Origin: Helicobacter cappadocius
GTDB lineage: Bacteria > Campylobacterota > Campylobacteria > Campylobacterales > Helicobacteraceae
Assembly: GCF_030688855.1 (NCBI RefSeq)
Contig: NZ_JAUYZK010000014.1
Span: forward strand, 1 to 40,641
Reading direction: 5' to 3'
DNA: 40,641 nt
Both the position numbers and the translations under genes were made by a program. The notes under the pieces are model-generated. The model searched no databases. It was not told the DNA's origin and worked only from the letters and a program-made list of their open reading frames with translations. Positions 25,837 to 34,137 of the stretch are shown here, piece by piece; within the stretch, counting starts at the first letter, position 1, and every line of letters starts with the position of its first letter.

Positions 25837-26607
25837 ATGGAAACCTCTTTGATTTCTTTATTTGTGATGGCATTGAGTATGTCTTTTAGCCATTGTGTAG
25901 GAATGTGTGGAGGAATTGTAATCGCGTATTCAAGTGCAAAAATTCACAAAGATACAAGCAAGGCTTATCAAATTTTTTCTCACATTTTATACAGTTTAGG
26001 CAGAGTAAGTTCTTATACAATAATTGGCGTTGTGAGTGCTTATGTTGGATACAAGATTTCAGCTTCTATTCAAGCTAAGGGCATATTGTTTATTATTGTG
26101 GGGGTATTTTTGATTTTATTTGCAATATTATATGTTTTTTTTCCAAAAGCGATTTCTTATATCGAACCTTCTTTGCCAAAAAATCCACAAAATATATTAT
26201 CACAGAGCTTTAAAAGATTTTTTGTTTATCTTATGCAATCTCAAAATTTGAGTAGTTTTTACGGATTGGGCATTTTGAATGGTTTGTTACCTTGTGGAAT
26301 GGTTTATTTTTTTGCTAGTTATGCCCTCACTGCACCTAGTGCTGTTGCTGGAGGTCTCATAATGGTGGTCTTTGGTCTTGCTACTATTTTGCCGATGTTT
26401 ACACTAGGTTTTATTACTGGAAAAATAAATACTTCTTCTTTTCGTAATATTTTTTTAAAAATTTCATTTGTTCTGATGTTGGGTTTTGGTGGAATTAGTG
26501 TATATAAAGGTATTTCTATATTACAAGGAAAATCTCATACTATGGAACATCAAATGAATATGAATCATACAGATCATCATTTATCTCATCAGATGGATAT
26601 GCAATGA
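25837..26607 (+). CDS. TauE/SafE (UreH-like, COG2836-type) membrane protein with His/Met-rich tail
   Basis: A 256-residue inner-membrane protein with about six transmembrane segments. The first helix carries SHCVGMCGGIV and the fourth region NGLLPCGMVYFF, the paired Cys motifs typical of the COG2836 family often labelled sulfite exporter or heavy-metal transport protein. The last 25 residues are a hydrophilic tail with six His and five Met (for example MEHQMNMNHTDHH), a plausible Cu or Ni binding segment. Three ATGs in a row (25831, 25834, 25837) are possible starts. The third was chosen because GGAG lies seven bases before it; the first would overlap the upstream stop as ATGA. Function in metal handling or cytochrome oxidase maturation is inference. 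Confidence 0.75.
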   Translation: METSLISLFVMALSMSFSHCVGMCGGIVIAYSSAKIHKDTSKAYQIFSHILYSLGRVSSYTIIGVVSAYVGYKISASIQAKGILFIIVGVFLILFAILYVFFPKAISYIEPSLPKNPQNILSQSFKRFFVYLMQSQNLSSFYGLGILNGLLPCGMVYFFASYALTAPSAVAGGLIMVVFGLATILPMFTLGFITGKINTSSFRNIFLKISFVLMLGFGGISVYKGISILQGKSHTMEHQMNMNHTDHHLSHQMDMQ

Positions 26608-27137
26608 AAGCTGTATTTTTCGATAGAGATGGAGTAATAAACCAAGATTTTGGATATGTCTATGAAGCTAAAGAATTTATTTTTGTAGATAATATTTTTA
26701 ATCTCTTAAAATATTGCAAGGATAAAGGATTTTTACTTTTGCTTATTACAAACCAATCTGGAATTGGTAGGGGATATTACACACTCAAAGATTTTGAAGA
26801 GCTTACTGATTATATGCAAAATGAACTAAAAAAGAAACTTGGATTTGGCTTTGATCGTATTTATTTTTGCCCACATTCTCCTGAAGAAAACTGTCTGTGT
26901 AGAAAACCTAAAACAGGTATGATAGATGAAGCAAAAAAAGATTATAATCTTGATCTTAAAGAATGTTTCATCATTGGAGATAAATCCACCGATATTGAGG
27001 CTGGACAAAATGCCAATATTGGGCACAAGATATTTTTAAAAAATACCAACGAAGGTATTTTGAATGACAAAGGTGTCCATACCGTATTTTCTGTGAATGG
27101 GGCATTGGAAGTTATGATTAGCTTATTAGGGAAGTGA
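26604..27137 (+). CDS. gmhB: D-glycero-beta-D-manno-heptose-1,7-bisphosphate 7-phosphatase
   Basis: GmhB removes the 7-phosphate from heptose bisphosphate in ADP-heptose synthesis for the LPS core. The 177-residue HAD phosphatase shows motif I FFDRDGVINQD, motif II LLITNQSGIGRGYY, the zinc-binding loop CPHSPEENCLCRKPKTGM and motif IV IIGDKSTDIEAGQNA. It overlaps the preceding membrane-protein gene by four bases and is followed by hldE after 44 bases. Confidence 0.95.
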   Translation: MKAVFFDRDGVINQDFGYVYEAKEFIFVDNIFNLLKYCKDKGFLLLLITNQSGIGRGYYTLKDFEELTDYMQNELKKKLGFGFDRIYFCPHSPEENCLCRKPKTGMIDEAKKDYNLDLKECFIIGDKSTDIEAGQNANIGHKIFLKNTNEGILNDKGVHTVFSVNGALEVMISLLGK

Positions 27138-27181
27138 TTTAAAAGTATCGTTATAAAACAAAATTCATCAAAGGATAAAAA

Positions 27182-28606
27182 ATGTTTGGGCTTGAAGATA
27201 AAAATCCTCATATCTTGGTTATAGGGGATCTAATGATAGATCATTATGTCTGGGCAAAGTGTGAACGCATATCTCCAGAGGCTCCTGTTCAGATTGCTGA
27301 AGTAAAAGACGAAAGCAATCGACTAGGTGGGGCTTGTAATGTTGGTAACAACCTCGTTTCACTAGGAGCAAAAGTTTCAATGTGTGGAGTGATAGGCAAT
27401 GATGACACAGGAAAATGGCTCGTTAAAAATTTGGATTCATTGGGGATTGATATTCAAAATATATTTATTCAAAATCATCGTCCTACAACAAAAAAAACAC
27501 GTGTTATTGTTTCCAATCAGCAGGTTTTGAGAGTAGATAAAGAAGATAAATCAGCTATTTCTGAAGAGATTTCAAAAGAAATATTTGCTACTCTTGAACA
27601 CAAAATCTCAAATTATGATTGCATCATCTTATCTGATTATAATAAAGGGGTTTTAAACTCATTTCTTACACAAAAAATCATTAAACTAGCTAGAAGTGAA
27701 AATAAGCTTATTTTATGCGATCCTAAAGGAAATGATTTTGAAAAATATAAAGGTGCAACTCTTTTAACACCCAATAAAAATGAAGCACAAATAGCCACAA
27801 AAACAGCTATTACTGACGATAATACGCTCACTAATGCCCTTAAAAGTTTGAAAAAAGATTGCAATCTTAGTATTTCACTTATTACTTTAAGTGAAGATGG
27901 TATTGCTTTGCTTGATAAAAAAAATAAGCTCACAAAAATCCCAACCATTGCAAAAGAAGTTTATGATGTTACTGGAGCAGGGGATACAGTGATAGCAGCT
28001 TTGGGGTTTGCACTCTCAGGAGGTCTTGATATTTATAAGGCTTGTGAATTTGCCAATGCTGCAGCTGCAGTAGTGGTAGGAAAAGTTGGAAGTGCAGTCG
28101 CGACACACGCAGAGATCGCTCAACATCTGCATTCTTGTGCATACTCTGATTCAAGTGATAAAATTCTTTCAAAAACTTCTCTTCTAACAACCCTCCAGTC
28201 TTTAAAAAATAAAAAAATTATCTTCACTAATGGTTGTTTTGATATCTTACACAGAGGGCATATTTCATATTTGCAAAAAGCAAAAAAAATGGGAGATATT
28301 CTCATTGTGGCACTTAACAGCGATGCTTCTGTAAAAAGATTAAAAGGAAAAGCTAGACCGATAAATCCTCAAGATGATAGAGCTTATATCCTTTCAGCAC
28401 TTGAATGTGTAGATTTTATTGTGATTTTTGATGAAGATACTCCAGAAGACATCATTTCTTTGATTTCTCCAGATGTATTGGTCAAGGGCAAAGATTATGA
28501 AGGGAAGCAAATTGCAGGATCAAAATATGCCAAAGAAACTAGATTGATTGATTTTGTTGATGGAATATCTACGACTAATATTTTAAATAAAGCCAAGCTC
28601 ATATAA
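27182..28606 (+). CDS. hldE: Bifunctional heptose-7-phosphate kinase / heptose-1-phosphate adenylyltransferase
   Basis: HldE carries out two steps of ADP-heptose synthesis. In 474 residues the N-terminal ribokinase-like domain (about 1-320) includes LGGACNVGNNLVSLGA and VTGAGDTVIAA with the catalytic base D268. The C-terminal cytidylyltransferase-like domain has TNGCFDILHRGHISYLQ (HRGH at 357-360) and VKGKDYEGKQIAG. The intact product of either domain is also a precursor of the ADP-heptose signal recognised by host ALPK1. An AAGGA ribosome site precedes the ATG. gmhA follows after nine bases. Confidence 0.96.
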   Translation: MFGLEDKNPHILVIGDLMIDHYVWAKCERISPEAPVQIAEVKDESNRLGGACNVGNNLVSLGAKVSMCGVIGNDDTGKWLVKNLDSLGIDIQNIFIQNHRPTTKKTRVIVSNQQVLRVDKEDKSAISEEISKEIFATLEHKISNYDCIILSDYNKGVLNSFLTQKIIKLARSENKLILCDPKGNDFEKYKGATLLTPNKNEAQIATKTAITDDNTLTNALKSLKKDCNLSISLITLSEDGIALLDKKNKLTKIPTIAKEVYDVTGAGDTVIAALGFALSGGLDIYKACEFANAAAAVVVGKVGSAVATHAEIAQHLHSCAYSDSSDKILSKTSLLTTLQSLKNKKIIFTNGCFDILHRGHISYLQKAKKMGDILIVALNSDASVKRLKGKARPINPQDDRAYILSALECVDFIVIFDEDTPEDIISLISPDVLVKGKDYEGKQIAGSKYAKETRLIDFVDGISTTNILNKAKLI

Positions 28607-28615
28607 GGAGACAAA

Positions 28616-29182
28616 ATGAAAGACTTTATCAAAAACCAATTTTCAACCCATATAGCTACCGTTGAAAAAACCTTAGAAGTCCTAGAGGATGACATTAAAA
28701 AAGTTGCTTTTACTTTAAGTGAGTGCATCTTCAGTGGAGGAAAAATACTATTTTGTGGCAATGGTGGAAGTGCAGCAGATGCACAGCATTTTGCCGCAGA
28801 ATTAAGCGGTAGATACAAAAGAGAGCGAAAAGCATTTGCGGGAATTGCCATTACTACAGATACCTCTGCACTCACAGCAATAGGAAATGATTATGGCTAT
28901 GAATATATATTTTCCAGACAGGTTGAAGCACTTGCAAATCCTTTTGACATTGTATTTGGAATCTCTACAAGTGGCAATTCTAAAAATGTTGTCAATGCAC
29001 TAAAAATAGGTCGAAATATAGGTTGTAAAACCATAGGATTAAGCGGAAGAGATGGGGGGGTTATGAATGAAGTCTGCGATATTAATCTAGTTATTCCTAG
29101 CAATGATACTGCCCGCATTCAAGAAGCTCATATTCTTATCATACATATTTTGTGTGATGTGATCGAACGCGACAATATGTAA
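28616..29182 (+). CDS. gmhA: Sedoheptulose-7-phosphate isomerase
   Basis: GmhA makes D-glycero-D-manno-heptose 7-phosphate from sedoheptulose 7-phosphate, the first step toward ADP-heptose. The 188-residue SIS-domain protein contains [23 protein letters not shown], given as overlapping family motifs ([19 protein letters not shown]), plus [16 protein letters not shown] and the C-terminal [10 protein letters not shown] with the zinc/substrate residues. A TAAGGAG ribosome site precedes the ATG. With gmhB and hldE it supplies three of the four ADP-heptose enzymes; hldD is not adjacent. Confidence 0.97.
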   Translation: MKDFIKNQFSTHIATVEKTLEVLEDDIKKVAFTLSECIFSGGKILFCGNGGSAADAQHFAAELSGRYKRERKAFAGIAITTDTSALTAIGNDYGYEYIFSRQVEALANPFDIVFGISTSGNSKNVVNALKIGRNIGCKTIGLSGRDGGVMNEVCDINLVIPSNDTARIQEAHILIIHILCDVIERDNM

Positions 29183-29204
29183 AATTATTTTTAAGGAAAA
29201 AATT

Positions 29205-30434
29205 TTGGAATATTTTAGGCAAACTTATCTTGTAAAATTTTGGAATCCACTCCCTGCAGTTATTGCACTTGGAATATTATCGACTTATTATTTTGGATTG
29301 AGTGGAAGTTTGTGGGCAGTTACAGGTGAATTTACTCGTTGGGGAGGGCATATACTGCAGTTTTTTGGCGTAGATATTAGTAGATTTGGATATTACAAGA
29401 TCCAAAACATGAGTGGAACCCCACTGACTAGAAACGATGGGATTATGGTCATTGGAATGTTTTTGGGTTGCCTCATAGCAAGTCTATGGGCGAATAACTT
29501 TAAGCTCAGGTTTCCTACAAGTCCTATCAGAATAGCCCAAGCTCTCATAGGAGGCATTATTTCTGGATTTGGAGCAAGACTTGCTATGGGTTGTAATCTA
29601 GCAAATTTTTTTACAGGAATCCCTTATTTTTCACTCCATACTTGGGTTTTTACCATTTGTATGATTGTAGGTGTTTATTTTGGAACAAAAGTCGTCAAAC
29701 TCCCCTGTTTTCTTCCAAAAGCTACGCCATTTAAGGTAGATTCTCAAAAATCCATCGTATCTAATAAAAAAAGAGGGAAGATTTTATTTACACTTGGGTG
29801 TATAGTTTTTCTTCTTTCATTAGCATGGATGATTTATCTCACCTATACTTCACCTATTCCAAAAAACAAAACAATGCCTATTTTAGGAATGGCGCTAGGC
29901 TTTGGGATTTCATTTGGTTTTATTGTGGCTAGAGCACAGATTTGTTTTACTTCGGCTTTTAGAGATCTTTTTATTATGGGAAGAAGCCAGATGGCAAAAG
30001 CGGTGATTGCTGGAATGGCGGTCTCTAGTATAGGAGTTTTTAGCTATGTGATGCTAGGAACTGAGCTTAAGCTCTCTTGGATGGGACCCAATATCATATT
30101 AGGAGGATTGCTTTTTGGATTTGGTATCGTCCTAGCTGGAGGATGTGAGTGTGGCTGGATGTATCGAGCAGTAGAAGGGCAGGTGCATTACTGGATAGTA
30201 GGTGTTGGGAACATCATCGGTACGATGTTATTAGCCTTTAGTTGGGACTATTATGGCGAAGCATTAGCCACCTCTTGGCCCAAGATCAATTTGCTTGAAG
30301 TTTTTGGAAACCATGGAGGGCTGATAGTGAATTATGTACTTTTATTTTTGAGTTTTCTTGTGATCCTTTGGCTCCAAAAGAGATTTTTTGCCATTAAAGC
30401 TAGAAATAGCCAAAGGATAGACAATGCAAAATAA
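29205..30434 (+). CDS. yedE: YedE/YeeE-family sulfur or selenium transporter (FdhT-like)
   Basis: A 409-residue inner-membrane protein of the YeeE/YedE family, built as two related halves. The conserved cysteine motifs are present: GARLAMGCNLANFF in the first half, and ARAQICFTSAFRDLF and LAGGCECGWMYRAVEGQ in the second. Members import thiosulfate or are linked to selenium use. In C. jejuni the equivalent pair fdhT/fdhU is needed for active selenocysteine-containing formate dehydrogenase. The start is TTG behind AAGGAAAA. The following TusA-like gene overlaps it by 11 bases, so the two are translationally coupled and probably act together. Substrate choice between selenium and sulfur species is inference. 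Confidence 0.85.
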   Translation: MEYFRQTYLVKFWNPLPAVIALGILSTYYFGLSGSLWAVTGEFTRWGGHILQFFGVDISRFGYYKIQNMSGTPLTRNDGIMVIGMFLGCLIASLWANNFKLRFPTSPIRIAQALIGGIISGFGARLAMGCNLANFFTGIPYFSLHTWVFTICMIVGVYFGTKVVKLPCFLPKATPFKVDSQKSIVSNKKRGKILFTLGCIVFLLSLAWMIYLTYTSPIPKNKTMPILGMALGFGISFGFIVARAQICFTSAFRDLFIMGRSQMAKAVIAGMAVSSIGVFSYVMLGTELKLSWMGPNIILGGLLFGFGIVLAGGCECGWMYRAVEGQVHYWIVGVGNIIGTMLLAFSWDYYGEALATSWPKINLLEVFGNHGGLIVNYVLLFLSFLVILWLQKRFFAIKARNSQRIDNAK

Positions 30435-30663
30435 AAAAATCACTCCTAATTATAGATTAGAACTGTTTGGAGAAACCTGTCCTTATCCAGCTATAGCCAC
30501 GATAGATGCGATGGAAAAGCTTCAAAAAGGCGAAGTGCTAGAAGTTTTGAGTGATTGTGCTCAGAGTATCAATAACATCCCCCTAGATGCGAAAAATCAC
30601 GGCTATGAAGTACTACAAATCAACCAAGAAGGTTGTGTGATTTCTTTTTTGATAAGAAAATAA
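30424..30663 (+). CDS. yedF: TusA/YedF-family sulfur carrier protein (FdhU-like)
   Basis: A 79-residue cytoplasmic protein with the single conserved CPxP motif (FGETCPYPAIATIDAM), which in TusA-fold proteins carries a persulfide or perselenide on the cysteine. Further cysteines occur in SDCAQS and EGCV. The start at 30424 lies inside yedE, after an AAAGGA ribosome site. YedE and a TusA-like partner form a widespread two-gene unit (YeeE/YeeD, YedE/YedF, FdhT/FdhU), which supports the call. Confidence 0.87.
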   Translation: MQNKKITPNYRLELFGETCPYPAIATIDAMEKLQKGEVLEVLSDCAQSINNIPLDAKNHGYEVLQINQEGCVISFLIRK

Positions 30664-30708
30664 TCAACCTTTAGAGATATTTTTAAGCTTGAGATAAGCC
30701 TTTTGAGA

Positions 30709-30740
30709 TAAAATACAATTATTATTTATCTTATAAAGGA
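30709..30740 (+). promoter_or_regulatory. Putative -10 and ribosome site of the autotransporter gene
   Basis: TACAAT at 30714-30719 (or the overlapping TAAAAT at 30709-30714) is a fair -10 for a start near 30726. AAGGA at 30736-30740 sits seven bases before the ATG at 30748. The presence of a well-spaced ribosome site here supports 30748 as the real start of the interrupted reading frame. A 9-base direct repeat TTGAGATAA (30689-30697 and 30703-30711) overlaps this region. Confidence 0.45.
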
Positions 30741-30747
30741 TTATAAA

Positions 30748-33610
30748 ATGTCTTATTCTAATTTTTCTATGGGGGGGGGGGACTCAAAAGCGACTTCTTA
30801 AACTCCTAGCTCTCTGCACACTTTCTCTTCCTTTTTCGCTTGAAGCATGGGACTGTTATAGTTCAAGTGCTACTTTTGTGAATTGGGGAAATGAATTCCC
30901 TTCTAGCCTTACACCTGAAAATTCAAGTGCTTGTATCACAATTGGAGAAGATGATTCAGCCTCTCCTGTTTATAACAAAAGCGACTTGGGTGATTCTTAT
31001 TTTTCAAGTACATATGTTGAGATATACAAAAATCCAAAATCACAATTCACTGAATTTCATAATCTAGGAAATTTTAATTTTGCAAATGGGAGGAATTTTA
31101 CTTTTGATATGCCTGATGTCGATTATTATTTAGATGGTGGTTTATTTAATATCCAGTATGGGAGAATAATTTTAAATGGTAGAGATTTTTATTCACAAGG
31201 AGAATTTATAGTAAATCATAAACTCAATTTGAACTTTAGAGATTTTATTAATGTTAGTAATACAAAAATTAGCGGTGTAGATGGGGATGTGACTATCAAT
31301 CTCACAGGAAAGTTCAGCAATGATTCAAAACTTAATATCACAGGACCTAGCGAATATAAGACACCTCCATACATAACTATAAATGGAGGGGATTTTTATA
31401 ATGGCGTAGATCACAGCAGTAGCCAGGAATATTTTAGTGGAAGTATCGTGCTAGAACATGCAGTTTTGACTATAAAAAAAAATCTTATCTCTGAAGGGGT
31501 AGATAAAGACAATCGCTCAAACGTCATTCTTAGTAACAACTCTGAATTAAGAGTTAGTGGAGATTTTATCAATGGAGCTTATAGTGATGTTTATATCAAT
31601 CCATCTCATAATTATCGCGATAGATCTAAGCTTAGCGTATACGGAAATATGATCAATCAAGGGGAGATACATTTAGCTGCAATAATGGATGATCATGGGA
31701 TTTATGTCGGTAAAAATTTTATTAGCAAAGAAGGGAGCAAACTTTATTTTACTGGAGGATATACCTATTATGGAGCCATAAAAGCCACAGATGTTGATAT
31801 CAAAGGAGCTTCAGTATATTTTTTAAAAGGAGAGACTATATTAGATAGACCTTATGATTTTCTAGTTGCAACTGGTATATTCAGCTATGATACTTCGCTA
31901 CTAGGGGTGCAAGATGTTATCTCAGATGATGGAAGCATGAATGATTTCTATGAAGCGGTAGTAGGAACTGGCTTTGACGATCATGGTGCAAGAACTCTAA
32001 AAGTTACCTATAGATACAAAACTAAAAAACCCAAAAAAGAAGTCAATACTTCAGGTAATAGCAATAATAACACCACCAGCACAACTATCACCAACAACAC
32101 CGATACCACCACTACAACCAATGCTGATACCAACACCAATATAGCAAACACTGAACCTCAAAAAGAAGTCAATATTTCAGATAATACCAGCACAACAAAC
32201 GCTAGTAATACTACCAGTGCAGGAACTATCCAACCATCCAAAGAAGAAGTGAGTATTTCAAGCAATAACAACACTGATACTACCACCAGTGATACCGATA
32301 CCACAACCAACGTAGCAACAACCGAACCTCAAAAAGAAGTCAATATTTCAGATAATAGCAATAATAACACCACCAGTAACACAGATAACACCACCATTGC
32401 AGGAAACACCACCAGCACAACTATCACCAACAACACCGATACCATTGCTAAAATACCCGGCATTAAAGACAAATATACCTCTAGCGAAATAGCCTTCATC
32501 GACGCATTTAGCAAAGAAAATCCAATTCCAGGATTTGACATCAAAAACTTGAGTATGAATCAAATCAGAACCATATCCAAAAATATCAATGATGGACTAG
32601 AGTATTACTCTCATTCCAAAGATACTGCTTTAAATGGAGGATTTGAAGCTATCAAAGCCAATGTATTTTCTCGTATGATAGGAGGAGGTAGTTCTAGTGC
32701 GACTTATCATCAAGCCAGATCAGATGTATTACTCTACAATCCTTCTAATCGCTATGCCATAAATACTAAATTAGCCCCACCTACTGATGTGGTAAATATC
32801 TTTAAAGAATCTACAAAATCCCAAAAACCTAACAACCTCTATGTCAATGTCTTAGGAGCTTTTCAAACCTCTAGTAGTGGCTATGGATACGGCTATGGAC
32901 TTTCTGTAGGTTATGATAGAAACTTTGAAGATAAGATGTTTATTGGGGCATATCTAGCTTATATCGGAGGAGGGCAAAAACTTGATATGCTCTCAAATCA
33001 AACTCAAGGATTTGAAATAGGAGTGTATGGAAGGTTTGAAACCTCCATATTAGAAACAGATCTAATCCTCAATCAAGGCTATGCGTATAACAAAAATACA
33101 AAAAAAATTACCATCTTAGATAACATCTACAGTACCTCTTCAGGATATGGCACTCAAAGTTTTGATGTGCTTTTACAAAGTGGTCCGAAATTTATCTTGG
33201 GTAAAAACTCTATCAAACCATTTGTTGGAGTCAATCTGAATTTTTACACAGGAGCAAATGTGACTGAAGATACAGAGGTGTTTGCAAGTTCATATGATTT
33301 CAAAGATAGCGTGTATTTGAGCGAGGTCATCGGAATAGAATATAAGAGAGCTTTCAAAAATGGATATTTTTTCCTTCGTCCTTCTTATGAAGCTAATATC
33401 TATAGCAATGCAACTGAAACAAAAGTAGTTTTTCTAAATAACACTATCTCCATAGCACCTCCTGCTAAAGAAATGTTTGCTTCAGTATTACTGGGCGGAG
33501 AAATGAATATCAATGATTCTTTATTATTCAATCTCAATCTCTCCACAAAAGCTTCCAATAAAAAGACATTCATCGCCACAGGTCTAGCATCTTTAAAATA
33601 TGTATTCTAG
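30748..33610 (+). CDS. Phase-variable autotransporter outer-membrane protein, frame OFF (11-G tract)
   Basis: The ATG at 30748 begins MSYSNFSM, runs into 11 Gs (30771-30781) and stops at 30799 after 17 codons. In the +1 frame immediately after the tract lies a good signal peptide, TQKRLLKLLALCTLSLPFSLEA, then an open frame to 33610 (short core LLKLLALCTLSLPFSLEA). With 10 Gs both join into 953 residues. The passenger (about 30880-32030) is Gly/Asn/Ser-rich with beta-helix-like strands. A Thr/Asn-rich repetitive linker follows (32030-32450), then a helical segment, and from about 32830 a C-terminal beta-barrel with alternating strands ending in YVF, as in type Va autotransporters. It resembles Helicobacter VacA-like surface autotransporters in layout, not in detail. 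The in-frame GTG at 30878 is not a credible start because it would drop the signal peptide. Confidence 0.82.
30771..30781 (+). repeat. Homopolymeric G tract (11 G) in the 5' coding region of the autotransporter
   Basis: Eleven consecutive Gs directly after codon 8 of the autotransporter gene. Slipped-strand mispairing in G or C tracts of about this length is the standard phase-variation switch in Helicobacter and Campylobacter. A length of 10 or 13 puts the ATG in frame with the signal peptide; 11 or 12 does not. It is the only G or C run longer than seven in the window. Confidence 0.92.
32056..32444 (+). repeat. In-frame direct repeats in the Thr/Asn-rich autotransporter linker
   Basis: Modular repeats within the linker. 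A 38-base identical pair lies at 32071-32108 and 32407-32444 (336 bases apart, 112 codons). A 34-base identical pair lies at 32153-32186 and 32324-32357 (171 bases, 57 codons), encoding EPQKEVNISDN in both copies. A 24-base pair lies at 32056-32079 and 32353-32376 (297 bases, 99 codons). All spacings are multiples of three, so recombination between copies would change linker length without breaking the frame. Confidence 0.85.
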
Positions 33611-33614
33611 GAAT

Positions 33615-33644
33615 AAAAAAGAGGGGATTATTTCCAATCCTCTC
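33615..33644 (-). terminator. Rho-independent terminator of the purL-lpxR operon
   Basis: On the minus strand the arm GAGAGGATT (33644-33636), loop GGAAAT and the arm AATCCCCTC (33629-33621) form a nine-pair stem with one G-U pair. A run of six T follows (33620-33615). The hairpin overlaps the last codons and the stop of the 33628 gene. It lacks a T run on the plus strand, so it serves mainly the minus-strand operon. Confidence 0.62.
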
Positions 33645-34137
33645 CAATACCTAGCAATACACAGTGATTAAAATTCGGTAAAACACAATAGGCATATAAC
33701 TCACTTCCAAGTCCCAAGAACTCCAAATCAGTTAAATATCTTCCATCAAAGCTTAGATAAAAAGTTTTTGCTTTTTTGTCATCATATTGTTCTGCTAGGA
33801 TTCCTCCTACACCAATTCCTCCAAAATTGCTATATTTGATAAAATTCTTGAGTATGAAATTAGTCAGCACAAGCTGCCCATTAAGCTTTTGCTTCTCATT
33901 TTCAGAAAGTCCAGAATACACTGAATGTTCGATAATATATCTTTTGCGAAAAATAGGATATTTTTTTTGGATCGATTGAACTTTGACTTGTTTATAGTAA
34001 GATTTTAGGATTTGGATATTTTCATAGAGATAATCCTGTGCATTTTTTGCCTCTAGTGTATAAAAATAGCACTCTAGCAAACCAAATGCTAAAAATATCC
34101 TAAAATATCGGTATTGAAGGAAAATAAACTTTTTCAA
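33628..34137 (-). CDS. Exported protein of unknown function downstream of lpxR
   Basis: A 169-residue protein. The start is TTG at 34137, overlapping the lpxR stop by four bases (TTGA), so translation is coupled. A hydrophobic N-terminal segment follows basic and aromatic residues (FRIFLAFGLLECYFYTLEA) and may be a signal peptide or anchor. The mature part has a Gly-rich stretch, NFGGIGVGGILAEQYDD, and ends with two cysteines in YCVLPNFNHCVLLGIG. I recognise no family. Its coupling to lpxR suggests a role at the outer membrane or in lipid A modification, but that is inference from position. Confidence 0.65.
   Translation of the reverse strand: MKKFIFLQYRYFRIFLAFGLLECYFYTLEAKNAQDYLYENIQILKSYYKQVKVQSIQKKYPIFRKRYIIEHSVYSGLSENEKQKLNGQLVLTNFILKNFIKYSNFGGIGVGGILAEQYDDKKAKTFYLSFDGRYLTDLEFLGLGSELYAYCVLPNFNHCVLLGIGEDWK

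Noticed and set aside
25460-25873. 137-codon open frame on the minus strand
   Set aside because: It is antisense to three coupled plus-strand genes (hisG end, secreted protein, membrane protein start) and reads as low-complexity Phe/Lys text.
29054-29060. Run of seven G in gmhA
   Set aside because: It encodes the conserved Gly-Gly of the SIS protein in an intact frame. The run is short and not near the start, so phase variation is unlikely.
30681-30720. Hairpin after yedF
   Set aside because: AAGCTT with AAGCC forms only a few pairs with a mismatch. The region is better explained as promoter for the autotransporter.
30878-33610. Autotransporter starting at the in-frame GTG
   Set aside because: This start lacks a signal peptide and a ribosome site. 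The upstream ATG, ribosome site and signal peptide joined by the G tract explain the locus better.
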